Of a stretch of DNA of 64,000 nt, positions 55,919 to 64,000 are shown in pieces; position 1 is the stretch's first letter, and the number at the start of each line of letters is the position of its first letter. The translations under genes and the position numbers were made by a program. The stretch spans positions 186,001-250,000 of the forward strand of contig NZ_WVNW01000001.1 of the NCBI RefSeq assembly GCF_013179285.1, read 5' to 3'. This DNA is from Roseobacter sp. HKCCD6576-2. GTDB lineage: Bacteria; Pseudomonadota; Alphaproteobacteria; Rhodobacterales; Rhodobacteraceae. A model generated the notes under the pieces. The model ran no database searches. It saw nothing but the letters and a program-made list of their open reading frames with translations, and was not told where the DNA came from.

Positions 55919-56661
55919 TCCGGCTGGCCGCTCTTGGCGTTCTTGCGACGCTTGCGCCCCAAGCTGCCCAGGCGGCTTGCAACGCGGTCACGTTCGACGG
56001 CGCGCGGTTCACGATTTGCGAGATGTCGACGGTGGATGACGATATCCGCCTCTTTCTACGCGACGAGGCCGGCCAGGTCTTCGGCTCCTTCACCCGGCTC
56101 AACCAAAGCCTGCCCGAGGGGCAACGCCTCGGCATGGCGATGAATGCCGGTATGTTCCATGACAATCGCGCGCCGGTCGGGCTTTATATCGAAGATGGTG
56201 TTGAGGAGATGCGCGTCATCACCTCGGACGGTCCAGGGAATTTCGGCCTCTTGCCCAATGGCGTGTTTTGCCTGAACGGGGATCGGGCGCAGGTGATCGA
56301 AAGCCGTGCCTATGCCGCCGACCCACCCGCCTGCAAATATGCAACGCAATCCGGCCCGATGCTGGTGATCGATGGGGAGTTGCATCCCCGCTTTCTCGAG
56401 CACAGCGATAGTCTCAACATCCGAAATGGGGTTGGGGTTGACGAAACCGGCACGCGGGTTGTTATGGCGATCTCGGATCAGCAGGTGAACTTCCATCATT
56501 TCGCGCGGTTGTTCCGCGATGGGCTGGATCTGCCCAATGCTCTGTTCCTCGATGGGAGTGTCTCACGGCTCTATGCCCCAGACTTGGGCCGAAGTGATCT
56601 GGGCTTTCCCATTGGCCCAATCCTCGGCACGGTTGTTGACGAGACCGTCGCAGGCGGATAG
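55915..56661 (+). CDS. secreted phosphodiester glycosidase (DUF2233/NAGPA domain)
   Basis: 248 residues with signal peptide [20 protein letters not shown]. Mature domain: [52 protein letters not shown], and [20 protein letters not shown] then [19 protein letters not shown]. These are the NAGPA/DUF2233 motifs of enzymes that cleave sugar phosphodiesters. Periplasmic or extracellular by its signal peptide. Odd placement: coupled by ATGA to rbfA and 33 bases before truB. Confidence 0.85.
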   Translation: MIRLAALGVLATLAPQAAQAACNAVTFDGARFTICEMSTVDDDIRLFLRDEAGQVFGSFTRLNQSLPEGQRLGMAMNAGMFHDNRAPVGLYIEDGVEEMRVITSDGPGNFGLLPNGVFCLNGDRAQVIESRAYAADPPACKYATQSGPMLVIDGELHPRFLEHSDSLNIRNGVGVDETGTRVVMAISDQQVNFHHFARLFRDGLDLPNALFLDGSVSRLYAPDLGRSDLGFPIGPILGTVVDETVAGG

Positions 56662-56694
56662 CAGACCGGCCTTCATTGAAAGATAGGCAAGGCA

Positions 56695-57597
56695 ATGGCG
56701 CGCAAACGCAAAGGGCGGGATATCTCAGGGTGGCTGGTGGTGGACAAACCCGCCGGGCTGACCTCGACCGCGATTGTGAACAAGGTGAAATGGGCGTTCG
56801 ACGCGAAGAAGGCGGGCCACGCCGGCACGCTCGACCCCGAGGCGACCGGTGTGCTGGCCGTGGCACTGGGTGAAGCGACGAAGACCGTGCCTTATGTGAC
56901 CGATGCGATGAAAGCTTACACCTTCACCATCCGTCTGGGCCAGGCCACCAATACCGACGACGCCGAGGGCGAAGGGATTGCCGAGAGTGACCTGCGCCCA
57001 AGTGACGCCGAGATCGCAGCAGCGTTGCCGTCTTTCGAAGGGGATATCACGCAAGTCCCGCCACAATACTCCGCTGTCAAAATCGATGGTCAGCGCGCCT
57101 ATAAGCTGGCGCGCGATGGCGAGGATCTCGAGCTTGCCGCGCGCCCGCTTTATGTGGAGAGCCTGAAACTGCTCAGCCGACCTGACGCTGATCATGCCGA
57201 ATTGGAACTGATCTGTGGCAAAGGCGGGTATGTCCGCGCGATTGCCCGCGATCTTGGTGAGAAGCTGGGTTGCTACGCCCATGTGCGGCATCTGCGGCGC
57301 ATTTGGTCGGGGCCCTTCGATGTGGAGGAGGGCGTGACTTTGGAGCAGATCGAAGCACTCGCCCGGTCCGAGGAAATCGACGCGCTGCTTTTGCCGTTGG
57401 AAACCGGCCTATCTGACTTGCCGCAGCTGTACTGTACCGATCTTGGGGCGGCGCGGCTCAAAAACGGCAATCCGGGGGAGGTGATCACGTCGGCCGAGTA
57501 TGGCGAAGAGTGTTGGGCGGCGCATGACGGCACGCCCGTGGCGGTCGGCATCTATCGGGGCGGCACGCTGCATCCGCATCGTGTGTTCAACCTATGA
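56695..57597 (+). CDS. truB: tRNA pseudouridine(55) synthase TruB
   Basis: 300 residues. Catalytic Asp47 in [14 protein letters not shown] (about 41-54); TYxxxLGxxTDTxDxEG equivalent is [16 protein letters not shown]; then [19 protein letters not shown], and a C-terminal PUA-like domain ([15 protein letters not shown] onward). Complete. The stop overlaps the DUF1643 start (ATGA). Confidence 0.97.
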   Translation: MARKRKGRDISGWLVVDKPAGLTSTAIVNKVKWAFDAKKAGHAGTLDPEATGVLAVALGEATKTVPYVTDAMKAYTFTIRLGQATNTDDAEGEGIAESDLRPSDAEIAAALPSFEGDITQVPPQYSAVKIDGQRAYKLARDGEDLELAARPLYVESLKLLSRPDADHAELELICGKGGYVRAIARDLGEKLGCYAHVRHLRRIWSGPFDVEEGVTLEQIEALARSEEIDALLLPLETGLSDLPQLYCTDLGAARLKNGNPGEVITSAEYGEECWAAHDGTPVAVGIYRGGTLHPHRVFNL

Positions 57598-58106
57598 TCG
57601 AGCGGAGCTTCAAAAAGGGCGATGCGGATAGTGTCGCCGTCTATTCCGATTGCGAGCGATACCGCTATAGCCTGACCCGGGTTTGGGATCCGCACGGGAC
57701 CAAGGCGCTGTTCATCATGCTCAACCCCTCGACCGCCACCGAAGTTCAGAATGACCCGACAGTGGAACGTTGTGAGCGCCGGGCACGCACGCTTGGGTTT
57801 GGCGCCTTCCGCGTGCTTAACATCTTTGCGTGGCGCGATACCGACCCAAAGGCCATGCGCGCCGCTGCGGATCCGGTGGGCCCAGACAACGACGCAACGA
57901 TTATCGACAGCCTGCCATGGGCGGATCAGACGATCGCCGCTTGGGGCACACATGGCGCACATCTCAATCGCGGGCCAGAGGTAGAGGCCTTGCTGCGCCA
58001 GACGGGGACGCCCCTTTACCACCTGGGCCTCTCGAAACAGGGCCACCCGAAACATCCACTCTATATCGGGTATGCGGTCCAGCCGGTGCTCTGGCCATCT
58101 GATTGA
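57594..58106 (+). CDS. DUF1643 domain protein
   Basis: 170 residues. Matches DUF1643: [46 protein letters not shown]-type core, with key segments [16 protein letters not shown] and NIFAWR, then GPDNDATI and [12 protein letters not shown]. The fold is nucleotide-metabolism like by report of the family, but no activity is established. Translationally coupled to truB (ATGA), and followed by the hydrolase gene. Confidence 0.82.
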   Translation: MIERSFKKGDADSVAVYSDCERYRYSLTRVWDPHGTKALFIMLNPSTATEVQNDPTVERCERRARTLGFGAFRVLNIFAWRDTDPKAMRAAADPVGPDNDATIIDSLPWADQTIAAWGTHGAHLNRGPEVEALLRQTGTPLYHLGLSKQGHPKHPLYIGYAVQPVLWPSD

Positions 58107-58155
58107 CGCGGCCCGGCGGGCGCGGCAGGGTCCGCTCTCAAAAGGGAGGTGTCAA

Positions 58156-59049
58156 ATGTCGGATATTCCAGGGTTCACACAGAGTATGATTGCCACAAAT
58201 GGCACCCGCCTCTCGGTGCATCAGGCCGGGCAGGGCGCGCCGCTCATCCTGTTGCACGGCTATCCGCAGAATCACATGACCTGGGTGAAAATCGCGCCGA
58301 AACTGGCCGAAGATTTCCACGTGATCATCCCCGATCTTCGGGGCTATGGCGAGAGCGATATCCCCAAAAGCGACCCCGACAACCGGGCCTATTCGAAACG
58401 AGAGATGGCCCTGGACATCATCGGCCTGATGGATGCGCTTGATTTGCCTCGCGCCCATATCCTTGGCCATGACCGGGGCGCGCGGGTCACCTATCGGCTG
58501 GCGCTGGATCATCCAGAGCGGGTCGACCGATTGGGCATCATCGAGATTGTGCCCACCGGCGATTTCTGGGCCTCTTGGGACGCGGATTTGGCGATGAAGG
58601 GCTATCATTGGACCTTCCTGGCACAGCCCGCACCTTTGCCCGAGCGGATGATTTCAACCGATGGGCCTGGCTATATGGACTGGACCCTGGCCAGTTGGAC
58701 ATTCGCCGGAGACCTCTCACCCTTCACCGCCGAAGCGCTGGCCAGTTATCGCCGCCAAGCCGCCGACCCGGCGCGGATTGCCGCCATGTGCGACGATTAC
58801 CGCGCGGGGGCCACGTTTGACCGTGCACTAGACGAGGCGGACCGCGCCGCTGGCCGTAAAATCGCCGCGCCATTGCATTTCGTTTGGGCCAAGGGCGGCT
58901 TTCCGGCGCGTACCGGCGACCCCCTTGGGATCTGGCAGAATTGGGCTGAGGATGTCACCGGCACGGAGGTTTCCGGCTGTGGTCATTTCGCAATGGAGGA
59001 GGTGCCCGATGCCGTACTTGCCGCCATCGGGTCGCATTTTATCGACTAA
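58156..59049 (+). CDS. alpha/beta hydrolase of the haloacetate (fluoroacetate) dehalogenase type
   Basis: 297 residues. Nucleophile Asp106 in GHDRGARV, with Arg107 and Arg110 placed as the two carboxylate-binding arginines (111, 114) of the Rhodopseudomonas fluoroacetate dehalogenase numbering Asp110. The halide pocket is kept at the same offsets: His151-Trp152, Trp181 and Tyr215. The catalytic His is His277 in GCGHFAME. The acid residue at the Asp134 position is Glu130. GGGAGG precedes ATG 58156. Substrate is inferred: haloacetate dehalogenase-like, but epoxide hydrolases share the fold. Confidence 0.83.
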   Translation: MSDIPGFTQSMIATNGTRLSVHQAGQGAPLILLHGYPQNHMTWVKIAPKLAEDFHVIIPDLRGYGESDIPKSDPDNRAYSKREMALDIIGLMDALDLPRAHILGHDRGARVTYRLALDHPERVDRLGIIEIVPTGDFWASWDADLAMKGYHWTFLAQPAPLPERMISTDGPGYMDWTLASWTFAGDLSPFTAEALASYRRQAADPARIAAMCDDYRAGATFDRALDEADRAAGRKIAAPLHFVWAKGGFPARTGDPLGIWQNWAEDVTGTEVSGCGHFAMEEVPDAVLAAIGSHFID

Positions 59050-59284
59050 AGTGCCTCAAGTGGTTTCAATGATGTCATCAAGCACCCTCTAGTAAGCCGG
59101 ATGCACCACCCTAAGCCGCAGATGAGAACTCGAAACCAGCGAGACGTCATTCGCACTTTTCTTTCCGTCTAAAACCCCCTATACGCGCGCATCCGCTTCG
59201 CAAGAGGCGGGCAAATCTCCACGGGCCCTGCTGGACGACATCCCGGCTTGTGCCATTCCTTTTTCTCAAACCAAGGAGACCCCG

Positions 59285-59554
59285 ATGTCGATTACGGTCG
59301 AAGAAAAAGCCCGCGTGATGACCGAATTCGCGACCAAAGAAGGCGACACGGGTTCGCCCGAAGTGCAGGTTGCGATCCTCAGCTCGCGGATTGCCACGCT
59401 GACCGAACATTTCAAAAGCCACAAGAAGGATAACCATTCCCGCCGTGGTCTGTTGATGATGGTCGCCCAGCGCCGCAAATTGCTGGACTATCTCAAAGGC
59501 AAAGATGAAGCGCGCTATCAGTCGCTGATCGAACGCCTGGGTCTGCGCCGCTAA
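59285..59554 (+). CDS. rpsO: 30S ribosomal protein S15
   Basis: 89 residues, all-helical. Core motif [26 protein letters not shown] then [21 protein letters not shown], the 16S rRNA helix 22 binding face. AAGGAGA precedes the ATG. The 235-base region upstream holds its promoter and leader; TGATGTCATCA (about 59069-59079) is a small dyad there. A good terminator follows, so rpsO is separated from pnp. Confidence 0.98.
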   Translation: MSITVEEKARVMTEFATKEGDTGSPEVQVAILSSRIATLTEHFKSHKKDNHSRRGLLMMVAQRRKLLDYLKGKDEARYQSLIERLGLRR

Positions 59555-59580
59555 CCCAGCGTCACAGATGTGATAGAGAT

Positions 59581-59614
59581 GCCCCGCTGCCGATCCGGTC
59601 GCGGGGTTTTTCTT
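59581..59614 (+). terminator. Rho-independent terminator of rpsO
   Basis: Stem CCCCGC (59582-59587) with GCGGGG (59601-59606), 13-base loop, then TTTTTCTTT. It lies 27 bases after the rpsO stop and also just beyond the convergent lrp stop at 59630. Confidence 0.85.
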
Positions 59615-59629
59615 TGCGGGGCGATGCGT

Positions 59630-60109
59630 CTAGGCCCCGACATCCGCCATCCGGATCAGGTCGTTTTCCTTGACGGTTTCCATGACAGCGAAGGAATGGG
59701 TCTGCATCACGCCTGGCAGTTTGCCGATCTTTTCGCCCAGAACCTCTCGGAAATGCGCGATGTCATGGGTGCGCACTTTCAGCATGTAGTCGAATTGCCC
59801 GGCGATCATCAGGCAGCTTTGAACTTCGGGAATGGCCTGAACCGCCGCGTTGAACTCATCGAGTGAGTTGTCGCTCGTCTGGGTCAGGCTGATATGCACG
59901 ATCGTGACATGTTTCATGTCGACCAAGGCTGGGTCGAGGATCGCGCGATATTGGCTGATCACTCCCGTTTTTTCCAACCGCCGCACCCGCTCGGAACAGG
60001 GTGTTTTTGACAGGTTCACCCGCTTGGCGAGATCAACAATCGAGAGCCGTCCGTTTTGCTGCAACTCGTCGAGAATCTTGCGATCGATAACGTCTAATGG
60101 TCTTCGCAT
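59630..60109 (-). CDS. Lrp/AsnC family transcriptional regulator
   Basis: 159 residues. N-terminal winged helix (about 5-60; LDVIDRKILDELQQNGRLS and LAKRVNLSKTPCSERVRRLEK) and a C-terminal RAM ligand-binding domain (TIVHISLTQTSDNSL, QSCLMIAGQFDYMLKVRTHDIAHF). Such regulators respond to amino acids. The start at ATG 60109 fits the family; a longer reading frame to 60178 is not conserved in type. Next to an AGCS-type symporter and a UspA gene, so local amino-acid control is a reasonable guess. Confidence 0.93.
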   Translation of the reverse strand: MRRPLDVIDRKILDELQQNGRLSIVDLAKRVNLSKTPCSERVRRLEKTGVISQYRAILDPALVDMKHVTIVHISLTQTSDNSLDEFNAAVQAIPEVQSCLMIAGQFDYMLKVRTHDIAHFREVLGEKIGKLPGVMQTHSFAVMETVKENDLIRMADVGA

Positions 60110-60114
60110 TGGTC

Positions 60115-60150
60115 TTTTTTCCTGTTTTTTGCCTGCAAAAAGGGAAAAAA
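60115..60150 (-). promoter_or_regulatory. AT-rich nested dyad covering the lrp ribosome-binding region
   Basis: Two nested arms: TTTTTTCC (60115-60122) pairs with GGAAAAAA (60143-60150), and TTTTTTGC (60125-60132) pairs with GCAAAAA (60135-60141). In the minus-strand mRNA it lies 5 to 41 bases before the lrp ATG and includes the AGGA site, so it could hide the RBS or be an Lrp autoregulatory operator. Confidence 0.5.
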
Positions 60151-60328
60151 CCCAAGATTTCCGCAATAAGAGGCCCAAAAACTAGCCAAAAAGACTATCA
60201 TGGCAATAGGAAAGACGCGAACAATAAAAATCAATCCCAGGGTCGGTATCGCCGGCTGCACAGCGCAGACCGCCATGTCTTTCCCGATATGAATGGACCC
60301 CGGGCGGAACGATGGGAGCCACCCTAGG

Positions 60329-60766
60329 ATGTCTACAAAACTGCTAGTTGGCCTTGACGGCCATAGTTCCGGTGAACGGGCGCTGGCATATGGTGAAGAA
60401 ATGGCAAAGCTGATCGGAGCGTGTGAGCTCTTGGTCGTCTATGTCATCGAATGGTCGCCATATTCCTTCCAAACACCGGAAGAAAACGCCGAGCGGCATA
60501 AACGCCGTGAGGAGGAAATCTCAACAGCGATGGAACGGGTTGTCACCCCGGCGCTTGCCCGCCTGAACGACGCCGGTCTGACCGCAACGGGATTGGTCCG
60601 CCATGGCAATGTCGCCGACACGCTGAACGCGGTCGCCGTCAAGGAAGGCGCGACGCAGATCGTCGTAGCTCGCTCCACTGAAAGTGGGTTGTCCAAGCGG
60701 ATTTTCGGCAGCTCGACCGCCAATCTGGTGATGGAAGCCAACGTGCCCGTCACGGTCGTGGGATAA
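60329..60766 (+). CDS. universal stress protein UspA family
   Basis: 145 residues, one USP domain: KLLVGLDGHSSGERALAYGEEMAKLIG, then HGNVADTLNAVAVKEGATQIVVARSTESGLSKRIFGSSTANLVMEANVPVTVVG. The SGLSKRIFGSST segment is the G-x2-G-x9-G(S/T)-like ATP-binding motif, so it is of the nucleotide-binding type. GGGAG is upstream of ATG 60329. Twelve bases to the symporter start, so cotranscription is likely. Confidence 0.92.
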   Translation: MSTKLLVGLDGHSSGERALAYGEEMAKLIGACELLVVYVIEWSPYSFQTPEENAERHKRREEEISTAMERVVTPALARLNDAGLTATGLVRHGNVADTLNAVAVKEGATQIVVARSTESGLSKRIFGSSTANLVMEANVPVTVVG

Positions 60767-60777
60767 GGGACTAAGTC

Positions 60778-62337
60778 ATGAAAACATATCAGAAAATGGG
60801 CCTGTCCCTCGGGACATTGGCCGCGATGGTGACCCCTGCGATGGCGCAAGAGGCGATGAGCCTTGATGAGCGCGTCAATGCGGCCTTCGCGTCGTTCACC
60901 GGGCCATTTGTGAGCCTGATCTTCGCCCCGTTTCCGGGAACAGAATTCCCCTGGATCGTCATGTGGCTGGTGATCGCGGCCTCCGTCTTCACGCTCTATT
61001 TCGGCTTTGTGCAGATCAAATACTTCATGCATTCGATCTCGCTGGTCAAAGGCGACTATGCTGACCCCGATGATGCGGGTGAGGTCAGCCATTTCCAGGC
61101 GCTGGCAACGGCGCTCTCCGGCACGGTTGGTCTCGGCAACATCGCCGGCGTCGCGGTGGCCGTCGGCATTGGTGGACCGGGCGCGACCTTCTGGATGATC
61201 CTGGCGGGTCTTTTAGGCATGGCGTCGAAATTCACCGAATGCACCTTGGGCGTGAAATACCGCAACGAGTACCCCGATGGCACCGTCTCTGGCGGCCCGA
61301 TGTATTATATTTCGAAAGGGTTCAAGGAGTTGGGCCTGCCCGGCGGTAAGCTCCTAGCCGTGCTGTTTTCGATCTTCTGTATCTTGGGCGCGTTGGGCGG
61401 GGGCAATATGTTCCAGGCCAATCAGGCACATGCGCAGATCTCCGGGATCGTCGGAGACTATCCAGGCTGGATCACCGGCCTTGTCTTCGCGGCGGTGGTC
61501 TATGCGGTGATTATCGGCGGGGTGAAGTCCATCGCACGGGTGACCGAAAAGGTCGTACCGTTCATGGGCATCCTCTATGTCGGCGCAGCTTTGATCATCC
61601 TTGCCGTGAATTACGACATGATCGGCTGGGCCTTCGGTCAGATCTTCGCGGGCGCCTTCACCGGGCTCGGGGTTGCGGGCGGCATGGTCGGCGCGCTGAT
61701 CCAAGGCTTCAAGCGAGCGGCCTTCTCGAACGAGGCGGGCGTTGGCTCGGCGGCGATCGCTCACTCGGCGGTGCGCACCAAAGAGCCGATCACCGAAGGC
61801 TTCGTGTCGCTTCTGGAGCCGCTGATCGACACCGTGGTGATCTGCACCATGACGGCGCTGGTGATCATCATCACCGGTCAGTTGATCAACGATCCCGAAA
61901 CCGGCCTCTACCTGCTCGATGGCAACCATATTGCCACTGTTGATGGCAATACCGGTGTCGCCCTGACCTCGGCCGCTTTCGGCGCGTCGATCAGTTGGTT
62001 CCCCTATATCCTGGCGATTGCGGTGGTGCTCTTCGCCTTCTCCACGATGATCTCGTGGTCCTATTACGGATTGAAGGCGTGGACCTATCTCTTTGGCGAA
62101 GGCAAGACCTCGGAACTGATCTTCAAACTGATCTTCTGCGTCTTCGTGGTGATCGGTGCGGCGGCCAGCCTTGGCCCGGTGATCGACTTCTCGGACGCGG
62201 CGATCTTCGCCATGGCCGTGGTTAACATCACAGCGCTTTACTTCTTGATGAAAGTGGTCCGCGCCGAGCTGGCGTCTTACACCGCCCGACTGAAATCCGG
62301 TGAAATCCGGAAATTCGGCGCTGCGGACGCGGCTTAA
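60778..62337 (+). CDS. sodium:alanine (AGCS) symporter with N-terminal signal sequence
   Basis: 519 residues, about 10-11 membrane segments. The AGCS signature SNEAGVGSAAIAHSAVRT is present near 321-338, as is GATFWMILAGLLGMASKFTECTLG and FQANQAHAQI. A cleavable-looking signal peptide (MKTYQKMGLSLGTLAAMVTPAMA, then QEAMS) precedes the first TM, as in some AGCS members. It should import alanine, glycine or a related amino acid with Na+. AAGGGACTAAGTC lies before the ATG. Confidence 0.92.
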   Translation: MKTYQKMGLSLGTLAAMVTPAMAQEAMSLDERVNAAFASFTGPFVSLIFAPFPGTEFPWIVMWLVIAASVFTLYFGFVQIKYFMHSISLVKGDYADPDDAGEVSHFQALATALSGTVGLGNIAGVAVAVGIGGPGATFWMILAGLLGMASKFTECTLGVKYRNEYPDGTVSGGPMYYISKGFKELGLPGGKLLAVLFSIFCILGALGGGNMFQANQAHAQISGIVGDYPGWITGLVFAAVVYAVIIGGVKSIARVTEKVVPFMGILYVGAALIILAVNYDMIGWAFGQIFAGAFTGLGVAGGMVGALIQGFKRAAFSNEAGVGSAAIAHSAVRTKEPITEGFVSLLEPLIDTVVICTMTALVIIITGQLINDPETGLYLLDGNHIATVDGNTGVALTSAAFGASISWFPYILAIAVVLFAFSTMISWSYYGLKAWTYLFGEGKTSELIFKLIFCVFVVIGAAASLGPVIDFSDAAIFAMAVVNITALYFLMKVVRAELASYTARLKSGEIRKFGAADAA

Positions 62338-62346
62338 GACATTGAG

Positions 62347-62370
62347 GGAGGCGGCCATCGTGCCGCCTCC
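62347..62370 (+). terminator. hairpin after the AGCS gene, weak terminator candidate
   Basis: 9-bp GC-rich stem (62347-62355 GGAGGCGGC-type with 62362-62370), loop CATCGT, ten bases past the AGCS stop. It is followed by TCTCTCC, not a true U tract, so termination would be partial. Confidence 0.5.
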
Positions 62371-62447
62371 TCTCTCCCCGCCCTCAGGGCACCTTCCCAA
62401 ACAGAGCTTTCTCATGTATGGCCGCAGAATCTGAAATCCGGCGCCCG

Positions 62448-62500
62448 GACCCCAGCGCCTGACAAAGAAGATATCGGGGTCAGGGGGAATGCGCCCCCTA
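62448..62500 (+). promoter_or_regulatory. tandem stem-loops in the pnp leader
   Basis: First stem GACCCC (62448-62453) with GGGGTC (62477-62482), directly followed by a second, AGGGGG (62483-62488) with CCCCCT (62495-62500). They end 35 bases before the pnp ATG. In E. coli the pnp leader forms an RNase III-cleaved stem for autoregulation; these hairpins are the candidate counterpart, by analogy only. Confidence 0.45.
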
Positions 62501-62535
62501 TGCAATGGCCAATTGGGCCAACACAGGAACCGTAG

Positions 62536-64000
62536 ATGTTTAACGTGACAAAAAAATCGATGGAGTGGGGCGAAGAAACGCTCACGCTCGAAACGGGCAA
62601 GGTTGCCCGTCAGGCAGATGGCTCGGTCATCGCCACCTTGGGTGAAACCTCGGTCATGGCCAACGTGACCTTCGCCAAATCGCCCAAGCCGGGGCAGGAT
62701 TTCTTCCCGCTCACCGTGCATTATCAAGAGAAATACTATGCCGCCGGTAAAGTGCCTGGCGGCTTTTTCAAGCGCGAGGCGCGTCCGACTGAAAAAGAGA
62801 CGCTGACCGCCCGCTTGATCGACCGTCCGATCCGCCCGCTCTTCGTGCCTGGCTTCAAACATGAAGTGCTGGTGATGTGCACAGTGCTTTCCCATGATCT
62901 GGTCAATGACCCCGACATGGTCGCGATGATCGCGACCTCCGCCGCGCTGACCCTGTCGGGCGCGCCCTTCATGGGTCCGATCGCCGCTTGCCGCGTGGGC
63001 TTTGAGGATGGCGAATACGTCCTGAACCCAACCGTGGATGACATGCACCAGCTGCGCATGAACCCCGATCAGCGGTTGGACCTCGTGGTTGCCGGGACCA
63101 AAGACGCGGTGATGATGGTGGAATCGGAAGCCTATGAGCTGACCGAGGCGGAGATGCTGGGTGCGGTGAATTTCGCCCATGAGCAGATCCAGCCGGTGAT
63201 CGACCTGATCATCTCGCTGGCCGAAGAGGCGGCGAAAGAGCCCTTCGACTTCCAGCCGCCGGATTACAGTGAGCTCTATGCCGCCGTGAAAGCCGCCGGT
63301 GAGGAGATAATCCGCGCCGCCTATGCGATCACCGACAAGCAGGAGCGCACCACCGCCGTCTCCGACGCGAAAGCCGCGATCATCGATGCGCTCAGCGAAG
63401 AGCAACAGGAAGACGCCAATCTCGGCTCCGCCCTGAAAAAGCTCGAAGCGTCCGTGCTGCGGGGCGATGTGGTGAAAACCGGCAAGCGGATCGATGGCCG
63501 GGCCCTCGACACCGTGCGCCCGATTGTCTCCGAAGTGGGCCTTCTGCCCCGGACCCATGGCTCATCGCTCTTCACCCGTGGGGAGACGCAGGGCTTGGTT
63601 GTGACCACGCTCGGCACCGGCGATGATGAGCAGATGATCGACGCGCTGCATGGCACGTTCCGCTCGAACTTCTTGCTGCATTACAACTTCCCGCCCTATT
63701 CGGTCGGTGAAGCCGGTCGTGTGGGCCCTCCGGGTCGTCGTGAAATCGGGCACGGGAAACTGGCTTGGCGGGCGTTGCAGGCGGTTTTGCCTGCTCCGAC
63801 CGACTTCCCCTATACGATCCGCGTGGTCTCCGAGATCACCGAGTCGAACGGCTCCTCCTCGATGGCGTCTGTCTGCGGCGGCTCGCTGTCGATGATGGAT
63901 GCCGGTGTGCCTCTGAAAGCACCGGTTGCTGGTGTGGCCATGGGCCTGATCCTGGAAGAGGACGGCTCCTATGCGGTCCTGACCGACATCCTGGGCGACG
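62536..64000 (+). CDS. pnp: polyribonucleotide nucleotidyltransferase, 3' end outside the window
   Basis: About 488 residues are visible of roughly 710. RNase PH domain 1 ([31 protein letters not shown]) with [33 protein letters not shown], the helical linker, and RNase PH domain 2 with [37 protein letters not shown] and [14 protein letters not shown]. The KH and S1 RNA-binding domains would follow beyond the right edge. AGGA precedes the ATG at 62536. It degrades RNA phosphorolytically in the degradosome. Confidence 0.97.
   Translation, partial: MFNVTKKSMEWGEETLTLETGKVARQADGSVIATLGETSVMANVTFAKSPKPGQDFFPLTVHYQEKYYAAGKVPGGFFKREARPTEKETLTARLIDRPIRPLFVPGFKHEVLVMCTVLSHDLVNDPDMVAMIATSAALTLSGAPFMGPIAACRVGFEDGEYVLNPTVDDMHQLRMNPDQRLDLVVAGTKDAVMMVESEAYELTEAEMLGAVNFAHEQIQPVIDLIISLAEEAAKEPFDFQPPDYSELYAAVKAAGEEIIRAAYAITDKQERTTAVSDAKAAIIDALSEEQQEDANLGSALKKLEASVLRGDVVKTGKRIDGRALDTVRPIVSEVGLLPRTHGSSLFTRGETQGLVVTTLGTGDDEQMIDALHGTFRSNFLLHYNFPPYSVGEAGRVGPPGRREIGHGKLAWRALQAVLPAPTDFPYTIRVVSEITESNGSSSMASVCGGSLSMMDAGVPLKAPVAGVAMGLILEEDGSYAVLTDILGD

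Noticed and set aside
61354-63558. Long minus-strand open frame of over 700 codons opposite the AGCS and pnp genes
   Set aside because: It is antisense to two clear genes, is rich in Arg/His/Gly as typical of shadow frames in GC-rich DNA, and has no domain motif or ribosome-binding site.
1-64000. tRNA, rRNA, CRISPR arrays, IS ends, prophage or attachment sites
   Set aside because: None of the characteristic repeats, cloverleaf regions or integrase genes could be seen on either strand; the only small dyads are those listed.

Overview
The window is a 64 kb stretch of a GC-rich chromosome. It almost certainly comes from an alphaproteobacterium of the Rhodobacteraceae/Roseobacter group. Evidence for this placement is a set of families typical of that lineage (DUF2125, DUF3035, DUF3576, DUF4170, the DUF1674/SdhAF4-type protein), a Rhodobacter-type porin, a DciA-type DUF721 protein, an endonuclease-type MutL, and familiar local gene orders (lpxK-waaA-DUF4170-cysQ-pmbA; holA-lptE-leuS; rsmB-heparinase-purH-lspA-DUF3035-M16-M16; rbfA-glycosidase-truB). 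I see no rRNA, tRNA, CRISPR array, prophage, IS element or integron. Genes are densely packed, often joined by ATGA or other short overlaps, and none looks broken.

Layout. 1-4.2 kb: an edge-truncated alkane 1-monooxygenase, mutY, then dciA-like, dsbA-like and a CaiB/BaiF CoA-transferase on the plus strand. 4.2-10.6 kb: a minus-strand envelope and housekeeping block (pmbA, cysQ-like, DUF4170, waaA, lpxK), plus a secreted DUF2125 protein with its own terminator. 10.7-15.5 kb: SDR + crotonase pair, a lone HNH protein, an MscS-type channel coupled to a BaiN-like flavoprotein, and a GST. 15.5-20.2 kb: leuS-lptE-holA and a DUF3576 lipoprotein. 20.4-25.1 kb: major porin, yggS, a mini PEBP-like secreted protein, ribA with an L,D-transpeptidase-like gene, and a CenR-like response regulator. 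25.2-31.8 kb: MFS exporter, xth, a CnoX-like chaperedoxin coupled to LON-domain and Trm112-like proteins, ubiH, amidase. 31.9-37.7 kb: dapC, ftsK, lolA, an SLT lipoprotein, hspQ. 37.7-44.5 kb: ggt, a thiolase, a free-methionine-sulfoxide reductase, rmuC, mutL. 44.6-53.1 kb: the long minus-strand rsmB-to-M16 run. 53.1-64 kb: DUF1674, a small RTX protein, a secreted protein next to dapB, then rbfA, a phosphodiester glycosidase, truB, DUF1643, a haloacetate dehalogenase-like hydrolase, rpsO, an Lrp regulator, uspA, an AGCS symporter and the first two thirds of pnp.

How the genes fit together. Much of the window serves the cell envelope (LpxK, WaaA, LptE, LolA, LspA, several lipoproteins, porin, FtsK, L,D-transpeptidase, SLT protein, DapB, DapC). 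A second theme is translation and RNA (LeuS, RbfA, TruB, RpsO, Pnp, RsmB). A third is genome maintenance (MutY, MutL, Xth, RmuC, HolA, DciA-like).

I did not find a clear novel multigene system. The best leads are single genes and sites: a dehalogenase-like hydrolase that keeps the haloacetate pocket but has Glu for the usual acid Asp; a crotonase lacking both catalytic glutamates; a miniature secreted PEBP protein; a RibA with a degenerate RibB-like N-terminus; a long AT-rich dyad over the lrp ribosome-binding region; and two tandem stem-loops in the pnp leader.
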